From Actinomycetota bacterium (GTDB taxonomy: Bacteria; Actinomycetota; Acidimicrobiia; Acidimicrobiales; MedAcidi-G1), in assembly GCA_002721755.1 (NCBI GenBank), contig PBLL01000018.1, positions 23,507 through 58,206 on the forward strand: a DNA stretch of 34,700 bases, in the 5' to 3' direction. Below are positions 15,839 to 24,669 of the stretch, piece after piece. Both the position numbers and the translations under genes were made by a program. The stretch's first letter is position 1. Every line of letters begins with the position of its first letter. Under the pieces are notes generated by a model. That model saw only the letters and a program-made list of their open reading frames with translations, made no database searches and was not told where the DNA came from.

Positions 15839-15874
15839 AAGAGTTGTCACTCTTAGAGTAATTGCTCTTATAAT
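15839..15874 (+). promoter_or_regulatory. MerR-type promoter with 19-bp spacer and two operator dyads
   Basis: TTGTCA at 15844-15849 and TATAAT at 15869-15874 are separated by exactly 19 bases, the overlong spacer typical of MerR-family-activated promoters. Two dyads of the form AGAG-N6-CTCT are present: one at 15840-15853, extended to AAGAG/CTCTT at 15839-15854, and one at 15855-15868 that fills the spacer. They are spaced 15 bases apart. The predicted transcript starts only about 8 bases before the MerR ATG at 15889, so it would be nearly leaderless; indeed no Shine-Dalgarno is visible. Autoregulation by the adjacent MerR protein is the simple reading. Confidence 0.7.
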
Positions 15875-15888
15875 TTGTTAGTGAAACT

Positions 15889-16650
15889 ATGAACTTACAA
15901 AATTCATACAGTGTTGAAGATCTCGCTTTAAAGGCGGGACTCAGTGTCGACACAATCCGCTACTATCAGGGGCTTGATTTAATTGCTCCACCTCAGAAAA
16001 ATGGGCGTCGAGCTATCTATGGAGACGAACACCTTTCACGCCTTGACGAAATTAAAAAGCTAGCTTTAGAAGGTTTTTCTTTGAGGCAGATTTCATTATT
16101 GAAAGGGAAATCATTAGACGGAAATAATTCAGAAGATTTAACACATCTGATAGCAGAAGATTCAAAGGCTAGAAGCCTGAGTAGAACTGAAGTGGCCGCC
16201 AAAGCTGGTGTACCTGAAAGCCTTGTCGTGCTTTTATGCGATAACGGGCTGCTACAACCAGTCTTTGATGATGAAGAACCTCTTTTTGACGAAAATTCTG
16301 TAAGCATGGTTCAAGCAGGAATAGCTATAGCCAATGCTGGTATCCCTTTAGAGGAGCTTGTCTCTCTCGCTCAATATCATTCCTCAAATGTAGAAGAGGT
16401 GGTAGATAGAGCTATCAATCTTTTTGAAGAACACGTAAAAGAAGGAAACCCTGATTCTTCTGAAAAAGATCTAGCTGTAATAGTAAAGAACCTACTCCCC
16501 TCAGTTATTCGTCTGGTGGCTCAACATTTTCATAAGAGTTTGGTTTCACGTTCCTTGGAACGAATAGACGGTCGCGATAAAACAGTCCTATCAAATGCAC
16601 TTATTGCTTCTGATCCTGAAAATTTGGTGGTGACCTGCGAATGGCGTTAG
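15889..16650 (+). CDS. MerR-family transcriptional regulator with two HTH domains
   Basis: The 253-aa protein begins with a MerR winged helix-turn-helix (YSVEDLALKAGLSVDTIRYYQGLDLIAPP, then RLDEIKKLALEGFSLRQISLL, residues 7-72). A second, similar unit follows (LSRTEVAAKAGVPESLVVLLCDNGLLQP with FDENSVSMVQAGIAIANAGIPLEELVSLA, about 97-165). The C-terminal ~90 residues have no effector domain I recognise and no obvious metal-binding Cys cluster. Its last 10 bases overlap the start of menF, so it is translationally coupled to menaquinone synthesis. A MerR-type promoter with dyads lies just upstream. Likely role: control of its own operon and perhaps the divergent selenoprotein operon. Confidence 0.85.
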   Translation: MNLQNSYSVEDLALKAGLSVDTIRYYQGLDLIAPPQKNGRRAIYGDEHLSRLDEIKKLALEGFSLRQISLLKGKSLDGNNSEDLTHLIAEDSKARSLSRTEVAAKAGVPESLVVLLCDNGLLQPVFDDEEPLFDENSVSMVQAGIAIANAGIPLEELVSLAQYHSSNVEEVVDRAINLFEEHVKEGNPDSSEKDLAVIVKNLLPSVIRLVAQHFHKSLVSRSLERIDGRDKTVLSNALIASDPENLVVTCEWR

Positions 16651-17963
16651 CTGATGAAAACGAATCAATAAATCGTCTATCAGTTAAAACTGCTCGGATT
16701 CTTTCTGGATCGGCTACCGACCCTTTGTCTTGGTTGCCCACTCCTTCTTCAAATGATCTTTACTGGTTCTGGGAAATCCCTGAAGAAGAAACATCGTGGA
16801 TCGGGATAGGAGAAGCCGCTTCAGTTTCCTTAAATGGTCCAGGGAGATTTCGTGATGCAAATGAGAATTTTGAGAAAATAAAGAAACTTATCGACTGGCA
16901 AGCCCCTCCCGGAGCTCCTCCGCCACGTTTCGCGGTGGGATTTTCTTTTGACGAAAACAGTAAACATGACGATTGGGACTTTCTAGACAACAGTCGTCTA
17001 GTCTTCCCTAAAGTCCAAATACTTAAAATAGGAAAAGATACTTGGTTGACATCAACAAATGCATCTTTAGAGGAAGCCCCCCTTCTTCCTTCTCCAAATC
17101 CTGTTCAACCTAAAAACACAGAACCTAAGCTGATAGCTAATGGAAAAGACCGGCAACACTACAAAAGCCTTGTAACCACTGCTCTGAAGGAGATTCAGAA
17201 TGGTGATCTGGAAAAAGCTGTTCCTTGTAGATCACTGTTCATCGACCGAAAACCCATGTTACAGAAACTCTTGTCTTCCCTAAGAAACTCGTATCCCGGT
17301 TGTGCAACTTTCTGCGTCTATAAAGATGGGAAAGCTTTTGTGGGCTCAACTCCAGAAAGACTCGCTTCTACAAAAGATAAAAAACTTTACACTGCCGCCC
17401 TCGCAGGTTCAGCGCCAAGAGCATCAGATGATGCCTTAGACAGTGCTTTAAGCCAAGGTTTGCTGACTAGCCCCAAAGAAAGAAACGAACATGTTCTGGT
17501 CGTAGAGGAAATCATCAGAAGGCTCAACTCTCTTGGATTGGAAGCTGAAGTCACACATGACACAGCAATAATGAAACTAAACGGTATCCAGCACCTCTAT
17601 ACGCCAATCCACTCACAATTAAACCCAAAAATAAACCTTTTCGATGTGGTTGAAGCACTTCATCCAACACCAGCAGTGAGCGGACACCCTCTCAAACGAG
17701 CAAACGAACTCAGACTGAAATACGAAAGCTTCGACCGTGGATGGTTTGCAGGGCCAATTGGCTGGTTGGATATTTCCGGATCAGGTGAATTTCGTGTGGC
17801 TTTAAGATCCGGTCTAATAAATAGAGAGGGAACTACACTTTTTGCTGGAGCCGGTGTTGTAAACGGATCAGATCCTGAGCGAGAACTAATCGAGACGGAT
17901 ATGAAACTCAAAGCAATGCTCGACCACATAATGGCCCAAGTGGAGGATGAAGCAGATGGATGA
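16641..17963 (+). CDS. menF: Isochorismate synthase
   Basis: A 440-aa chorismate-binding enzyme that converts chorismate to isochorismate, the first step of menaquinone synthesis. The C-terminal catalytic region shows KAVPCRSLFIDRKP, FVGSTPERLAS, LTSPKERNEHVLVVEEI, LHPTPAVSGHP, WFAGPIGWLD and GAGVVNGSDPERELIETDMK, all typical of MenF/EntC. The N-terminal ~150 residues are more variable, as usual. The ATG lies inside the end of the MerR gene. A salicylate or siderophore role (EntC-type) is ruled against by the immediately following menD, menH and menC. Confidence 0.93.
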   Translation: MALADENESINRLSVKTARILSGSATDPLSWLPTPSSNDLYWFWEIPEEETSWIGIGEAASVSLNGPGRFRDANENFEKIKKLIDWQAPPGAPPPRFAVGFSFDENSKHDDWDFLDNSRLVFPKVQILKIGKDTWLTSTNASLEEAPLLPSPNPVQPKNTEPKLIANGKDRQHYKSLVTTALKEIQNGDLEKAVPCRSLFIDRKPMLQKLLSSLRNSYPGCATFCVYKDGKAFVGSTPERLASTKDKKLYTAALAGSAPRASDDALDSALSQGLLTSPKERNEHVLVVEEIIRRLNSLGLEAEVTHDTAIMKLNGIQHLYTPIHSQLNPKINLFDVVEALHPTPAVSGHPLKRANELRLKYESFDRGWFAGPIGWLDISGSGEFRVALRSGLINREGTTLFAGAGVVNGSDPERELIETDMKLKAMLDHIMAQVEDEADG

Positions 17964-19668
17964 ATCCATATCTGAAACCTCTTACAACTGGTGTCGGTCA
18001 CTTTTTCATCAATTTGCTTCAAACGGCGTTGAACATGTTGCAATCTCACCCGGCTCTAGGTCAACTCCCCTTTCAGCTGCAGCTGACTCAACTGAAGGTT
18101 TAGAAACTTCCATACATATTGATGAAAGATCAGGAAGCTATTTTGCCCTGGGTCTAGCTAAAGCGAGTTCAAAACCAGTCGTCCTGATTTGCACCTCCGG
18201 GACGGCTGCCGCTAACTATCTTCCTGCCGTGGTGGAAGCCTTCTACTCAGGTGTCCCTCTAATAGTGATTACAGCGGACCGACCACCAGAGCTTCAAAAT
18301 CGAGGTGCGCCTCAAACAATTGACCAAATTGCACTTTACGGGAAGCATGTTAGAAGTTTTTTCCAAAGTCAAGTACCAAGTGACTCAACACAAAATGATG
18401 CACTTTTACTTGCTTCTGAAGCCTTTAAGCAAAGTCTGAAACCTTTCCCAGGTCCAGTTCATATCAACTGTCCTTTACGCGAGCCGCTAGAGCCTTCAAA
18501 TGCCCCTTTCCCGATAGTAGAGACAATTAACAACTACGAAGCAGAAGAAGAAAAAATTGACACCTCCGAATTGGATCGTTTCATTGCATTTGAAAAAGGA
18601 TTAATTGTTGTTGGACCTCTGAACCCTGATTTTTCAACTTGTGAGAAAATAGCTGAGTTAGGAAATGCAACAGGATGGCCTATAGTTGCAGACCCTGCTT
18701 CAGGTATGCGAAATGGTTCATACACAGAAAACTGCCTGGTCGTTTCAACGGGAGAACATATTTTCCGAAGCTCTTGGGTGAAAGATCACAAGCCCGATGT
18801 AATTGTTCAAATAGGAAAAATGCCCACCAGCAAAGGGTACAAATTGTTTTTAAACGATGTTGGATGCGAAAACATTATTTGCGTAGACAATCTTGGTTTC
18901 TTTCCAGATCCAGAAAATGTCGTAACATACAAGATCCAGATTTCCCCAAGTGCTCTAGCTGAAACTATGACTAATGTTTCCTCAAAAAAAGAACAAACAA
19001 ACTGGAACAAAGCTTGGGAAAATGCTGAGAAAGTATCCACCAGAGTAACTAAACAACTCATCGACAGTTCAATTTTTGACGAAGCTGCAACAGCTAGGTG
19101 TTTAGGAGAGGAACTGCCCGATGGTAGTTGTCTGTTTGTTTCCAACTCGATGCCCATACGTGACTTGGATGCTTTTCTTCCATCTTCAACGAAATTGCTG
19201 AAAATTTTTTCCAACAGAGGTGCTAACGGGATAGACGGTGTTATTTCGACCGCTGCTGGAATTTCTAAAGGATCACCTGGAGTTCCAACAGTTTTATTTA
19301 CTGGAGATCTTGCTTTTCTACACGACCTCTCAGGTTTCACAGCTCTTAAAAGACTTGAATTGAATTTGACAATAGTTGTAGTCGATAACAATGGAGGCGG
19401 AATCTTTTCTTTTCTGCCAATAGCGGAAACTGAAGCTACTGATTTCCAAAAACTTTTTCACACACCTCATGACCTTGATATCGAAACGATTGCTTCAACT
19501 GTCGGTGTAAAAGTCTTTAAACCTGAAAATTTTAACGACCTTTCTAAAGCGCTTAAGAAATCTATAACAACAGATACAACAAGTTTGATCCACGTTATAA
19601 CCGACGCTAAAACTAATGTTTCAACCCACAGATTGACTAATGCAAGTGTTAATGAGGCTCTGAGGTGA
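17956..19668 (+). CDS. menD: SEPHCHC synthase (MenD)
   Basis: A ThDP-dependent enzyme of 570 aa that joins isochorismate and 2-oxoglutarate to make SEPHCHC. It shows VAISPGSRSTPL at the N-terminus, ICTSGTAAANYLPAVVEA with ITADRPPEL, and the ThDP/Mg motif GDLAFLHDLSG...VVVDNNGGGIFSFLP. The frame allows an ATG at 17947. I prefer 17956 because GGAGG at 17942-17946 is then 9 bases away rather than adjacent. It overlaps menF by 8 bases and is closely followed by menH. Confidence 0.95.
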   Translation: MDESISETSYNWCRSLFHQFASNGVEHVAISPGSRSTPLSAAADSTEGLETSIHIDERSGSYFALGLAKASSKPVVLICTSGTAAANYLPAVVEAFYSGVPLIVITADRPPELQNRGAPQTIDQIALYGKHVRSFFQSQVPSDSTQNDALLLASEAFKQSLKPFPGPVHINCPLREPLEPSNAPFPIVETINNYEAEEEKIDTSELDRFIAFEKGLIVVGPLNPDFSTCEKIAELGNATGWPIVADPASGMRNGSYTENCLVVSTGEHIFRSSWVKDHKPDVIVQIGKMPTSKGYKLFLNDVGCENIICVDNLGFFPDPENVVTYKIQISPSALAETMTNVSSKKEQTNWNKAWENAEKVSTRVTKQLIDSSIFDEAATARCLGEELPDGSCLFVSNSMPIRDLDAFLPSSTKLLKIFSNRGANGIDGVISTAAGISKGSPGVPTVLFTGDLAFLHDLSGFTALKRLELNLTIVVVDNNGGGIFSFLPIAETEATDFQKLFHTPHDLDIETIASTVGVKVFKPENFNDLSKALKKSITTDTTSLIHVITDAKTNVSTHRLTNASVNEALR

Positions 19669-19673
19669 GCACA

Positions 19674-20468
19674 ATGCCAGCTCTATCAAGCGAAATAAAA
19701 GGAGATGGACCTCCTTTATTGGTAATTCATGGCTTCACAGGAGACCGCTCAACAATGTCATCAATTACCGAACCACTCAGTGAAAACTACTCAGTTGTTT
19801 ACGTGGATTTACCTGGACATGGCGAAACTGGTAGAGATCTAGAAGCATCCTTGTTCACTTTTGAAGGCACTCTTTCTGCGCTGATAGAAGTGATGGATTT
19901 TCATGCTATTGAAGAATTCAGTGTCCTGGGTTATTCAATGGGAGGCCGTCTATCTCTAGGATTAGCAACTAACTATCCTGGGAGAATAAAAAACACAATC
20001 CTGATAGGAGCTACTGCTGGGATATCTGATGAGAACCTTAGATCTGCTAGACGAAGATCCGATGACCGACTAGCAGATGAAATTGTTGAGAACGGTATCG
20101 AATGGTTTGTCACGTACTGGATGGAACAACCCATTTTCGAATCTCAAATTAGGATAGGTTCAGAAAATCTTGATGTTTCCCGGAAACAAAGATTGAAAAA
20201 TGACGCCAAAGGCTTATCTAATAGCCTGAGAGGGGCTGGCACAGGAAGTCAGCCATCTCTATGGAGACAACTAAATAAAGTGATTTCACCGACTTTAATA
20301 ATCGTTGGTGAAGAAGATTCTAAATTCAGGTCACTTGCAGTTCGTTTAAATAGCGGAATTCTAAGATCGGAAATTGTTATAGTGCCTGAATCCGGTCACG
20401 CCTGCCATCTAGAAAATCCTGATTTCACATTAGAAGCAATCAAAAATTTCCTCAAAGAGGTTTTGTAA
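19674..20468 (+). CDS. menH: SHCHC synthase, alpha/beta hydrolase (MenH)
   Basis: About 264 aa with the MenH pattern: LLVIHGFTGDRSTMSSI (oxyanion region), VDLPGHGET, nucleophile LGYSMGGRLSLGLA, Asp in IIVGEEDSKF and His in PESGHACHLENP. The enzyme removes pyruvate from SEPHCHC to give SHCHC. A GTG at 19665 overlapping the menD stop is possible. The ATG at 19674 is preferred because GAGGTG sits 6 bases before it. Position between menD and menC makes the assignment firm despite the broad hydrolase fold. Confidence 0.92.
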   Translation: MPALSSEIKGDGPPLLVIHGFTGDRSTMSSITEPLSENYSVVYVDLPGHGETGRDLEASLFTFEGTLSALIEVMDFHAIEEFSVLGYSMGGRLSLGLATNYPGRIKNTILIGATAGISDENLRSARRRSDDRLADEIVENGIEWFVTYWMEQPIFESQIRIGSENLDVSRKQRLKNDAKGLSNSLRGAGTGSQPSLWRQLNKVISPTLIIVGEEDSKFRSLAVRLNSGILRSEIVIVPESGHACHLENPDFTLEAIKNFLKEVL

Positions 20469-20470
20469 AA

Positions 20471-21487
20471 GTGCATTTGACCGAAGTGAAAGTCGAAAAA
20501 CGTTTTCTGCGCTACAAGAAAGCAATCTCAACATCGCATGGAAAAATAGATGAACGTCAGGTAATTCTGGTCAGAGTTAAAAATGCAGAAGGAAACTGGG
20601 GTTACGGAGAATCTTCACCACTCGAAGGTTTCTCTAAGGAAACTATAGAAGACGTAGAGGAAATAATTTTCGAATGGAGTAAATCACAAAACGATGACTT
20701 GCTTTCTCAAGCACCCACGGCAAAGTCTGCAATTGATTGTGCAGTCTCAGATTTGAAAGCTCAAGAATTAGGTCTTCCTCTTCATAAATTTCTGAATGTA
20801 GAAAGTCAAGCAAGACTGCCCGTTTCGCAATTGATACTTGGGGAAACTTCTAGAGAAATCTCTTTAAACGCCCGAAAAGCAACTGATGTTGGCTACAAAA
20901 CTTTAAAAATAAAAGTAGGAGATAAAAACCTTAGTAATGATCTTGAAAAACTTAAAGCTGTTCGAGAAACTGTGGGGTCAGAAGTTGCAATAAGAATTGA
21001 TGCAAACGGAGGTTGGGAAACCAACCAAGCTATTGAGACTCTGGGCGAACTTGATGAAATCGAACTCGAGTTTGTTGAAGAACCTACTAAGGGAATAGAC
21101 AACCTGGCTCTTATCAGAAAACATGTCACACAAAAAATAGCGATCGACGAATCCCTACTGGAGATTGAAGACTTTGAAACGATTGCAACAGACCAAATAG
21201 CTGATGTTGTAATTATCAAACCTTCAGCTATTGGAGGTATATCATTTGCTTCACATGTAATTCAGCGAATGAAAAACTTGAACGTAGAGGTGGTTGTAAC
21301 TTCCTTATTGGATGGTGCCGTGGGTGTAGCTGCAGCAGCGCATTTAGCTTCTGCCTCTGAACTATTAAACCCAGCACCCGGTTTAGCAACCTCATCTCTA
21401 CTGTCTGACGACCTAGCGAAGCCTCTGAGTCTCCAAAACGGGCAGCTAATCTTAAATGACTCTCCTGGTTTAGGCGTCCACCCCTAA
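20471..21487 (+). CDS. menC: o-Succinylbenzoate synthase
   Basis: An enolase-superfamily dehydratase of 338 aa converting SHCHC to o-succinylbenzoate. Key residues are visible: the catalytic KxK in LKIKVG, metal ligands in IRIDANGGW (Asp), EFVEEPTKG (Glu) and IAIDESLLE (Asp), and the second Lys in VVIIKPSAIGG. It starts with GTG two bases after the menH stop, behind AAAGAGG. Its TAA directly abuts the convergent alkylsulfatase stop. The following steps (menE, menB, menA) are not in the window. Confidence 0.93.
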   Translation: MHLTEVKVEKRFLRYKKAISTSHGKIDERQVILVRVKNAEGNWGYGESSPLEGFSKETIEDVEEIIFEWSKSQNDDLLSQAPTAKSAIDCAVSDLKAQELGLPLHKFLNVESQARLPVSQLILGETSREISLNARKATDVGYKTLKIKVGDKNLSNDLEKLKAVRETVGSEVAIRIDANGGWETNQAIETLGELDEIELEFVEEPTKGIDNLALIRKHVTQKIAIDESLLEIEDFETIATDQIADVVIIKPSAIGGISFASHVIQRMKNLNVEVVVTSLLDGAVGVAAAAHLASASELLNPAPGLATSSLLSDDLAKPLSLQNGQLILNDSPGLGVHP

Positions 21488-22849
21488 CTATTCCATGCTT
21501 TTTCGGACTGCATCACGCATCTTCGTCCTTGGAGTCACTTCTCCGTACGTTGCCTCTGATTCTCTTGCTGCAGCCGCAAAAATACCTTTAGACATCAATG
21601 AACGTTCCGCTGAACGTCTCTGCCAGTAGATGCTCGCTCTTGTCCTTTGCGCTCCCTCATGCTCTGGTTCTGATTGCACGGCAAGCTCTACCAGATGACA
21701 GGCAAGACGAAGCTCACCTTTTTCTGCAAGCTCTTCTGCTCGTTCAATGAGCTTTTCAATTGAACCCATGAGTGAGATTATTTCCTTGGCTAGAAGCGAA
21801 TCGGGAGCAGGTTTCAACCTTGAGGGATCCCCATCCCACCATCCTCCGTAAAGTCGGTAAATGTTTCTTACTACGAATTCAGGTTCATCATAAAGAGGTG
21901 CTAGCCAAGGCTTATCTGAAAGGTGGTCAGGTACACAGACTTCGTGGATTATAGTGTCCAATCTCGCTCCGTTATTCATCAACTCAAGCGTGGCATCTGT
22001 TAAATACTCCAACGCTTCCGCCATGTCGCCTAGCACTACTTCAACTCGTTCACGTCCAACGATTGGTAGTCCATGAGCTGGGTAGACCTGTTCAGCTCCT
22101 CTGGTTATCATTTCTCTTAGAACTTTTGCCCATTCGAGGGCATAACGCTGAACCTTTTGTGGATTACCTGCGTTCGGAAAAGTCCAAATAACAAAGTCTC
22201 CGGCGAAGACTGTCTTTTTTTCTTCATCCCAAACCCACGTATGATCATCCGTCTCACCACGTCCATGATTCAATTCGAGTGTTTTGCCACCCACTTCAAG
22301 TAAATAGCTGTCTTCATAGGTGATCTCAGGATCCGCAACACTTTCAGGCAGGAATTTAGGACCTATCCCTCCAATGCCAATTCGAGTTGTACCCACTTCA
22401 GCCCTTGGTGTTATGCCACCAAATTGTCTCTTATTTATAAAAGTATTCCAATCGCCAGTGAGCCGGTATCGGTTGAATCGATCTAAAACAGCTTCATGCG
22501 CAATTACCACAGGCTTCTTTTGGGAACGTCTATCAGCGTCCTCTATAAAAGCTCCACTCCCACCAACATGATCAAGATGACCATGTGTGTAGACAATAAA
22601 ATTAATCGGATCTTTTGACCAGCCTCTTAATGCTTCGACAACATTTTCTCCTGAACCGGAGCCACTTGCATCTACACAAACTAAACCTTCTTGAGTCTTT
22701 AAAGCCCAACAATGCGAAAACGACTCGACTACCGCTACTCCATCCTCAACTTCAAATAGTTCGTCCAAAACCCTGTTATGAGGTGGCTCAGGGTTACCAG
22801 TGTCTATTATTCGACTCGATAGTTCTACTGGATTGATTTTTTCGGACAC
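21488..22849 (-). CDS. MBL-fold alkylsulfatase-like hydrolase
   Basis: A 453-aa protein with the metallo-beta-lactamase metal motif YTHGHLDHVGG (His89, His91, Asp93, His94). Further metal-site regions are RGETDDHTWVW and the VYPAHGLPIVG segment. The C-terminal part (about 340-453) has LLAKEIISLMGSIEKLIERAEELAEKGELRLACHLVELA, like the alkylsulfatase dimerization domain of SdsA1. This family cleaves alkyl sulfate esters, and in the sea would use sulfated organics. There is no signal peptide, unlike many SdsA1 relatives, and the protein is shorter than SdsA1 (about 650 aa). The start is GTG with GGGAGAAA before it. Confidence 0.8.
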   Translation of the reverse strand: MSEKINPVELSSRIIDTGNPEPPHNRVLDELFEVEDGVAVVESFSHCWALKTQEGLVCVDASGSGSGENVVEALRGWSKDPINFIVYTHGHLDHVGGSGAFIEDADRRSQKKPVVIAHEAVLDRFNRYRLTGDWNTFINKRQFGGITPRAEVGTTRIGIGGIGPKFLPESVADPEITYEDSYLLEVGGKTLELNHGRGETDDHTWVWDEEKKTVFAGDFVIWTFPNAGNPQKVQRYALEWAKVLREMITRGAEQVYPAHGLPIVGRERVEVVLGDMAEALEYLTDATLELMNNGARLDTIIHEVCVPDHLSDKPWLAPLYDEPEFVVRNIYRLYGGWWDGDPSRLKPAPDSLLAKEIISLMGSIEKLIERAEELAEKGELRLACHLVELAVQSEPEHEGAQRTRASIYWQRRSAERSLMSKGIFAAAARESEATYGEVTPRTKMRDAVRKSME

Positions 22850-22894
22850 TTTTTCTCCCGAACATCACTTTAGGTTAAATAAATAGATCTTTCT

Positions 22895-23785
22895 CTACCC
22901 TATGCAACTGCGAATCAATGAAACAGTACGCTCAAGGTCTTCAAAAAGGAAAAAATGGCCACCGTCAATCCAATTAACCTCTGTATTGACTTCCTTAGCT
23001 TGCTGCTCAAACCAGATTTTGTCTAAATCCGTTTGTGTTCCTGCCAGAATATGAGTTTCGGCTTTAACATCACTTAGGCGTTCAAAAGTGCTTACAGGAC
23101 CATATCTTGCTCGGGAACCAAAGATTGTCGCCTCTGTTTCAGGATTGCATGCTAGTTCTACTTGCCCGTCCGGTCTGTCTACAAATCCCCATTTGATGTA
23201 TGCCTTTAATACCAAAGGATCGAGTGCATCTAAGGGTTTCCTGGAACCGTAAGAATCTTCAACTTCTTTACGATTTGACCAAATTGATCTTCGCCTACGA
23301 GCACCAACTGCCAAAGGATGTTCTTTTTGCTCTAAGAACTGAGCTCGTTCTTTTCTCGTCTCAAAATTCATCGCAATAGCTTCACACAACATTAAACCTT
23401 GAACTCTCTCAGGTGCACTAGCTGCAATCTCAATTGCGATTGCACCACCTAAAGAAACTCCCAGAATCGAGAAAACGTCCACTTCTAAAGCGTCCAACAC
23501 CTTTAGCACATCAGCTGCCATCAAATCATTTCCTAAAACAGTTTCATCAAGCACCTCTTGACTTCCACCATGACCTCTTAAATCAACGCCCACTACCCGG
23601 TACTGGTCGCGAAGCAAATCAACCACGGGATCGAACATCCCCGCACAAAAACCATTCGGATGCATTACCAGCAAGTTTTCGTAAGCTTCACTGGTTGATT
23701 CCCACTCCAAGTATGCGATTTCTAACCCATCAGAAACAATCTTTCCTTCTCTAGGAGCATTCCCTATGTTGTTATGACTTGACAA
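22895..23785 (-). CDS. Alpha/beta hydrolase
   Basis: About 296 aa with an alpha/beta-hydrolase core: LLVMHPNGFCAGMFDPVVDLL, VVGVDLRGHGGS, nucleophile LGVSLGGAIAIEIAA, and catalytic His in WIDGGHFFLFED. Start choice: a GTG at 23791 is directly behind AGAGGT, too close to serve it; the TTG at 23785 has better spacing. It lies 45 bases upstream of the alkylsulfatase-like gene on the same strand and may share its transcript. The substrate is unknown; ester or lactone hydrolases and C-C hydrolases share this pattern. Confidence 0.85.
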   Translation of the reverse strand: MSSHNNIGNAPREGKIVSDGLEIAYLEWESTSEAYENLLVMHPNGFCAGMFDPVVDLLRDQYRVVGVDLRGHGGSQEVLDETVLGNDLMAADVLKVLDALEVDVFSILGVSLGGAIAIEIAASAPERVQGLMLCEAIAMNFETRKERAQFLEQKEHPLAVGARRRRSIWSNRKEVEDSYGSRKPLDALDPLVLKAYIKWGFVDRPDGQVELACNPETEATIFGSRARYGPVSTFERLSDVKAETHILAGTQTDLDKIWFEQQAKEVNTEVNWIDGGHFFLFEDLERTVSLIRSCIG

Positions 23786-23870
23786 TCTCACACCTCTAAT
23801 GACTTCTACACCCTGTTAGGATATTTGTCCTCACAAGGATAAAAAGTATCAACGACGGAAAGAAAAAATT

Positions 23871-24668
23871 TTGAAATTTAATAATCGTTTATTTTTTTTA
23901 ATTTTTCCTGTGATTTTCTTGTCCTTACTATACGGGTGCAATAGCAAAGAAGAGTCATCGACTGACGTTAAGTACTCGCAGCCTCGTGTGATAGCGGAAT
24001 ACCCACACGATAGTGACGCCTTCACGCAGGGACTTGAATTTTTCAATGAACGCCTCTTCGAGAGCACAGGACTATTCGGGGAATCATCTATAAGAGAAAT
24101 AAGTCTTGAGTCTGGATCAGTCATCGAGTTTGAAATGTTAGATCCAAATTTATTTGGTGAGGGTATCACCTTTATGGATGGAAACCGAATTCTCCAACTG
24201 ACATGGAAAGCAGGAAAAGCGCTCATATGGAAATTCGATCCACTAGAACTTATTGGTAGTTGGGAGTACGAAGGTCAAGGATGGGGCGTTTGTCATTCAG
24301 AAAATGGATACCTAGTGATGTCTGATGGGTCAGATTCATTATTCTTCAGAGATCCTGAAACTTTTGAGATAGTTGATTCAATTAACGTGACTTTGAACGG
24401 TGAAAAGGTTGAGAAATTGAATGAGCTTGAATGTGACGATGAAAAAATCTGGGCGAATATTTGGCAGACAGATCAAATAGTTGAAATTAACCCCACAACG
24501 GGATATGTAACACACGTTCTGGATGCATCTAACCTTCCTGTGGAAAGAGATAGCTTGGATTCGGGCGCAGTTTTAAACGGTATAGCCCGAATACCCGGCA
24601 GCGACAATTTTCTGATCACGGGAAAACTTTGGCCAAAAATTTTCGAAGTTAATTTCAACGACAACTAA
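23871..24668 (+). CDS. Glutaminyl-peptide cyclotransferase-like lipoprotein
   Basis: A 265-aa protein matching the plant/bacterial-type glutaminyl cyclase family (beta-propeller). The signature PHDSDAFTQGLEFFNERLFESTGLFG sits at about residues 44-69. The N-terminus is a lipoprotein signal: a hydrophobic run ending LLYGC, with lipidated Cys23. It would be anchored outside the cell and form N-terminal pyroglutamate on peptides. The start is TTG behind GGAAAG. The stop is one base from the convergent methyltransferase stop. Confidence 0.87.
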   Translation: MKFNNRLFFLIFPVIFLSLLYGCNSKEESSTDVKYSQPRVIAEYPHDSDAFTQGLEFFNERLFESTGLFGESSIREISLESGSVIEFEMLDPNLFGEGITFMDGNRILQLTWKAGKALIWKFDPLELIGSWEYEGQGWGVCHSENGYLVMSDGSDSLFFRDPETFEIVDSINVTLNGEKVEKLNELECDDEKIWANIWQTDQIVEINPTTGYVTHVLDASNLPVERDSLDSGAVLNGIARIPGSDNFLITGKLWPKIFEVNFNDN

Positions 24669-24669
24669 T

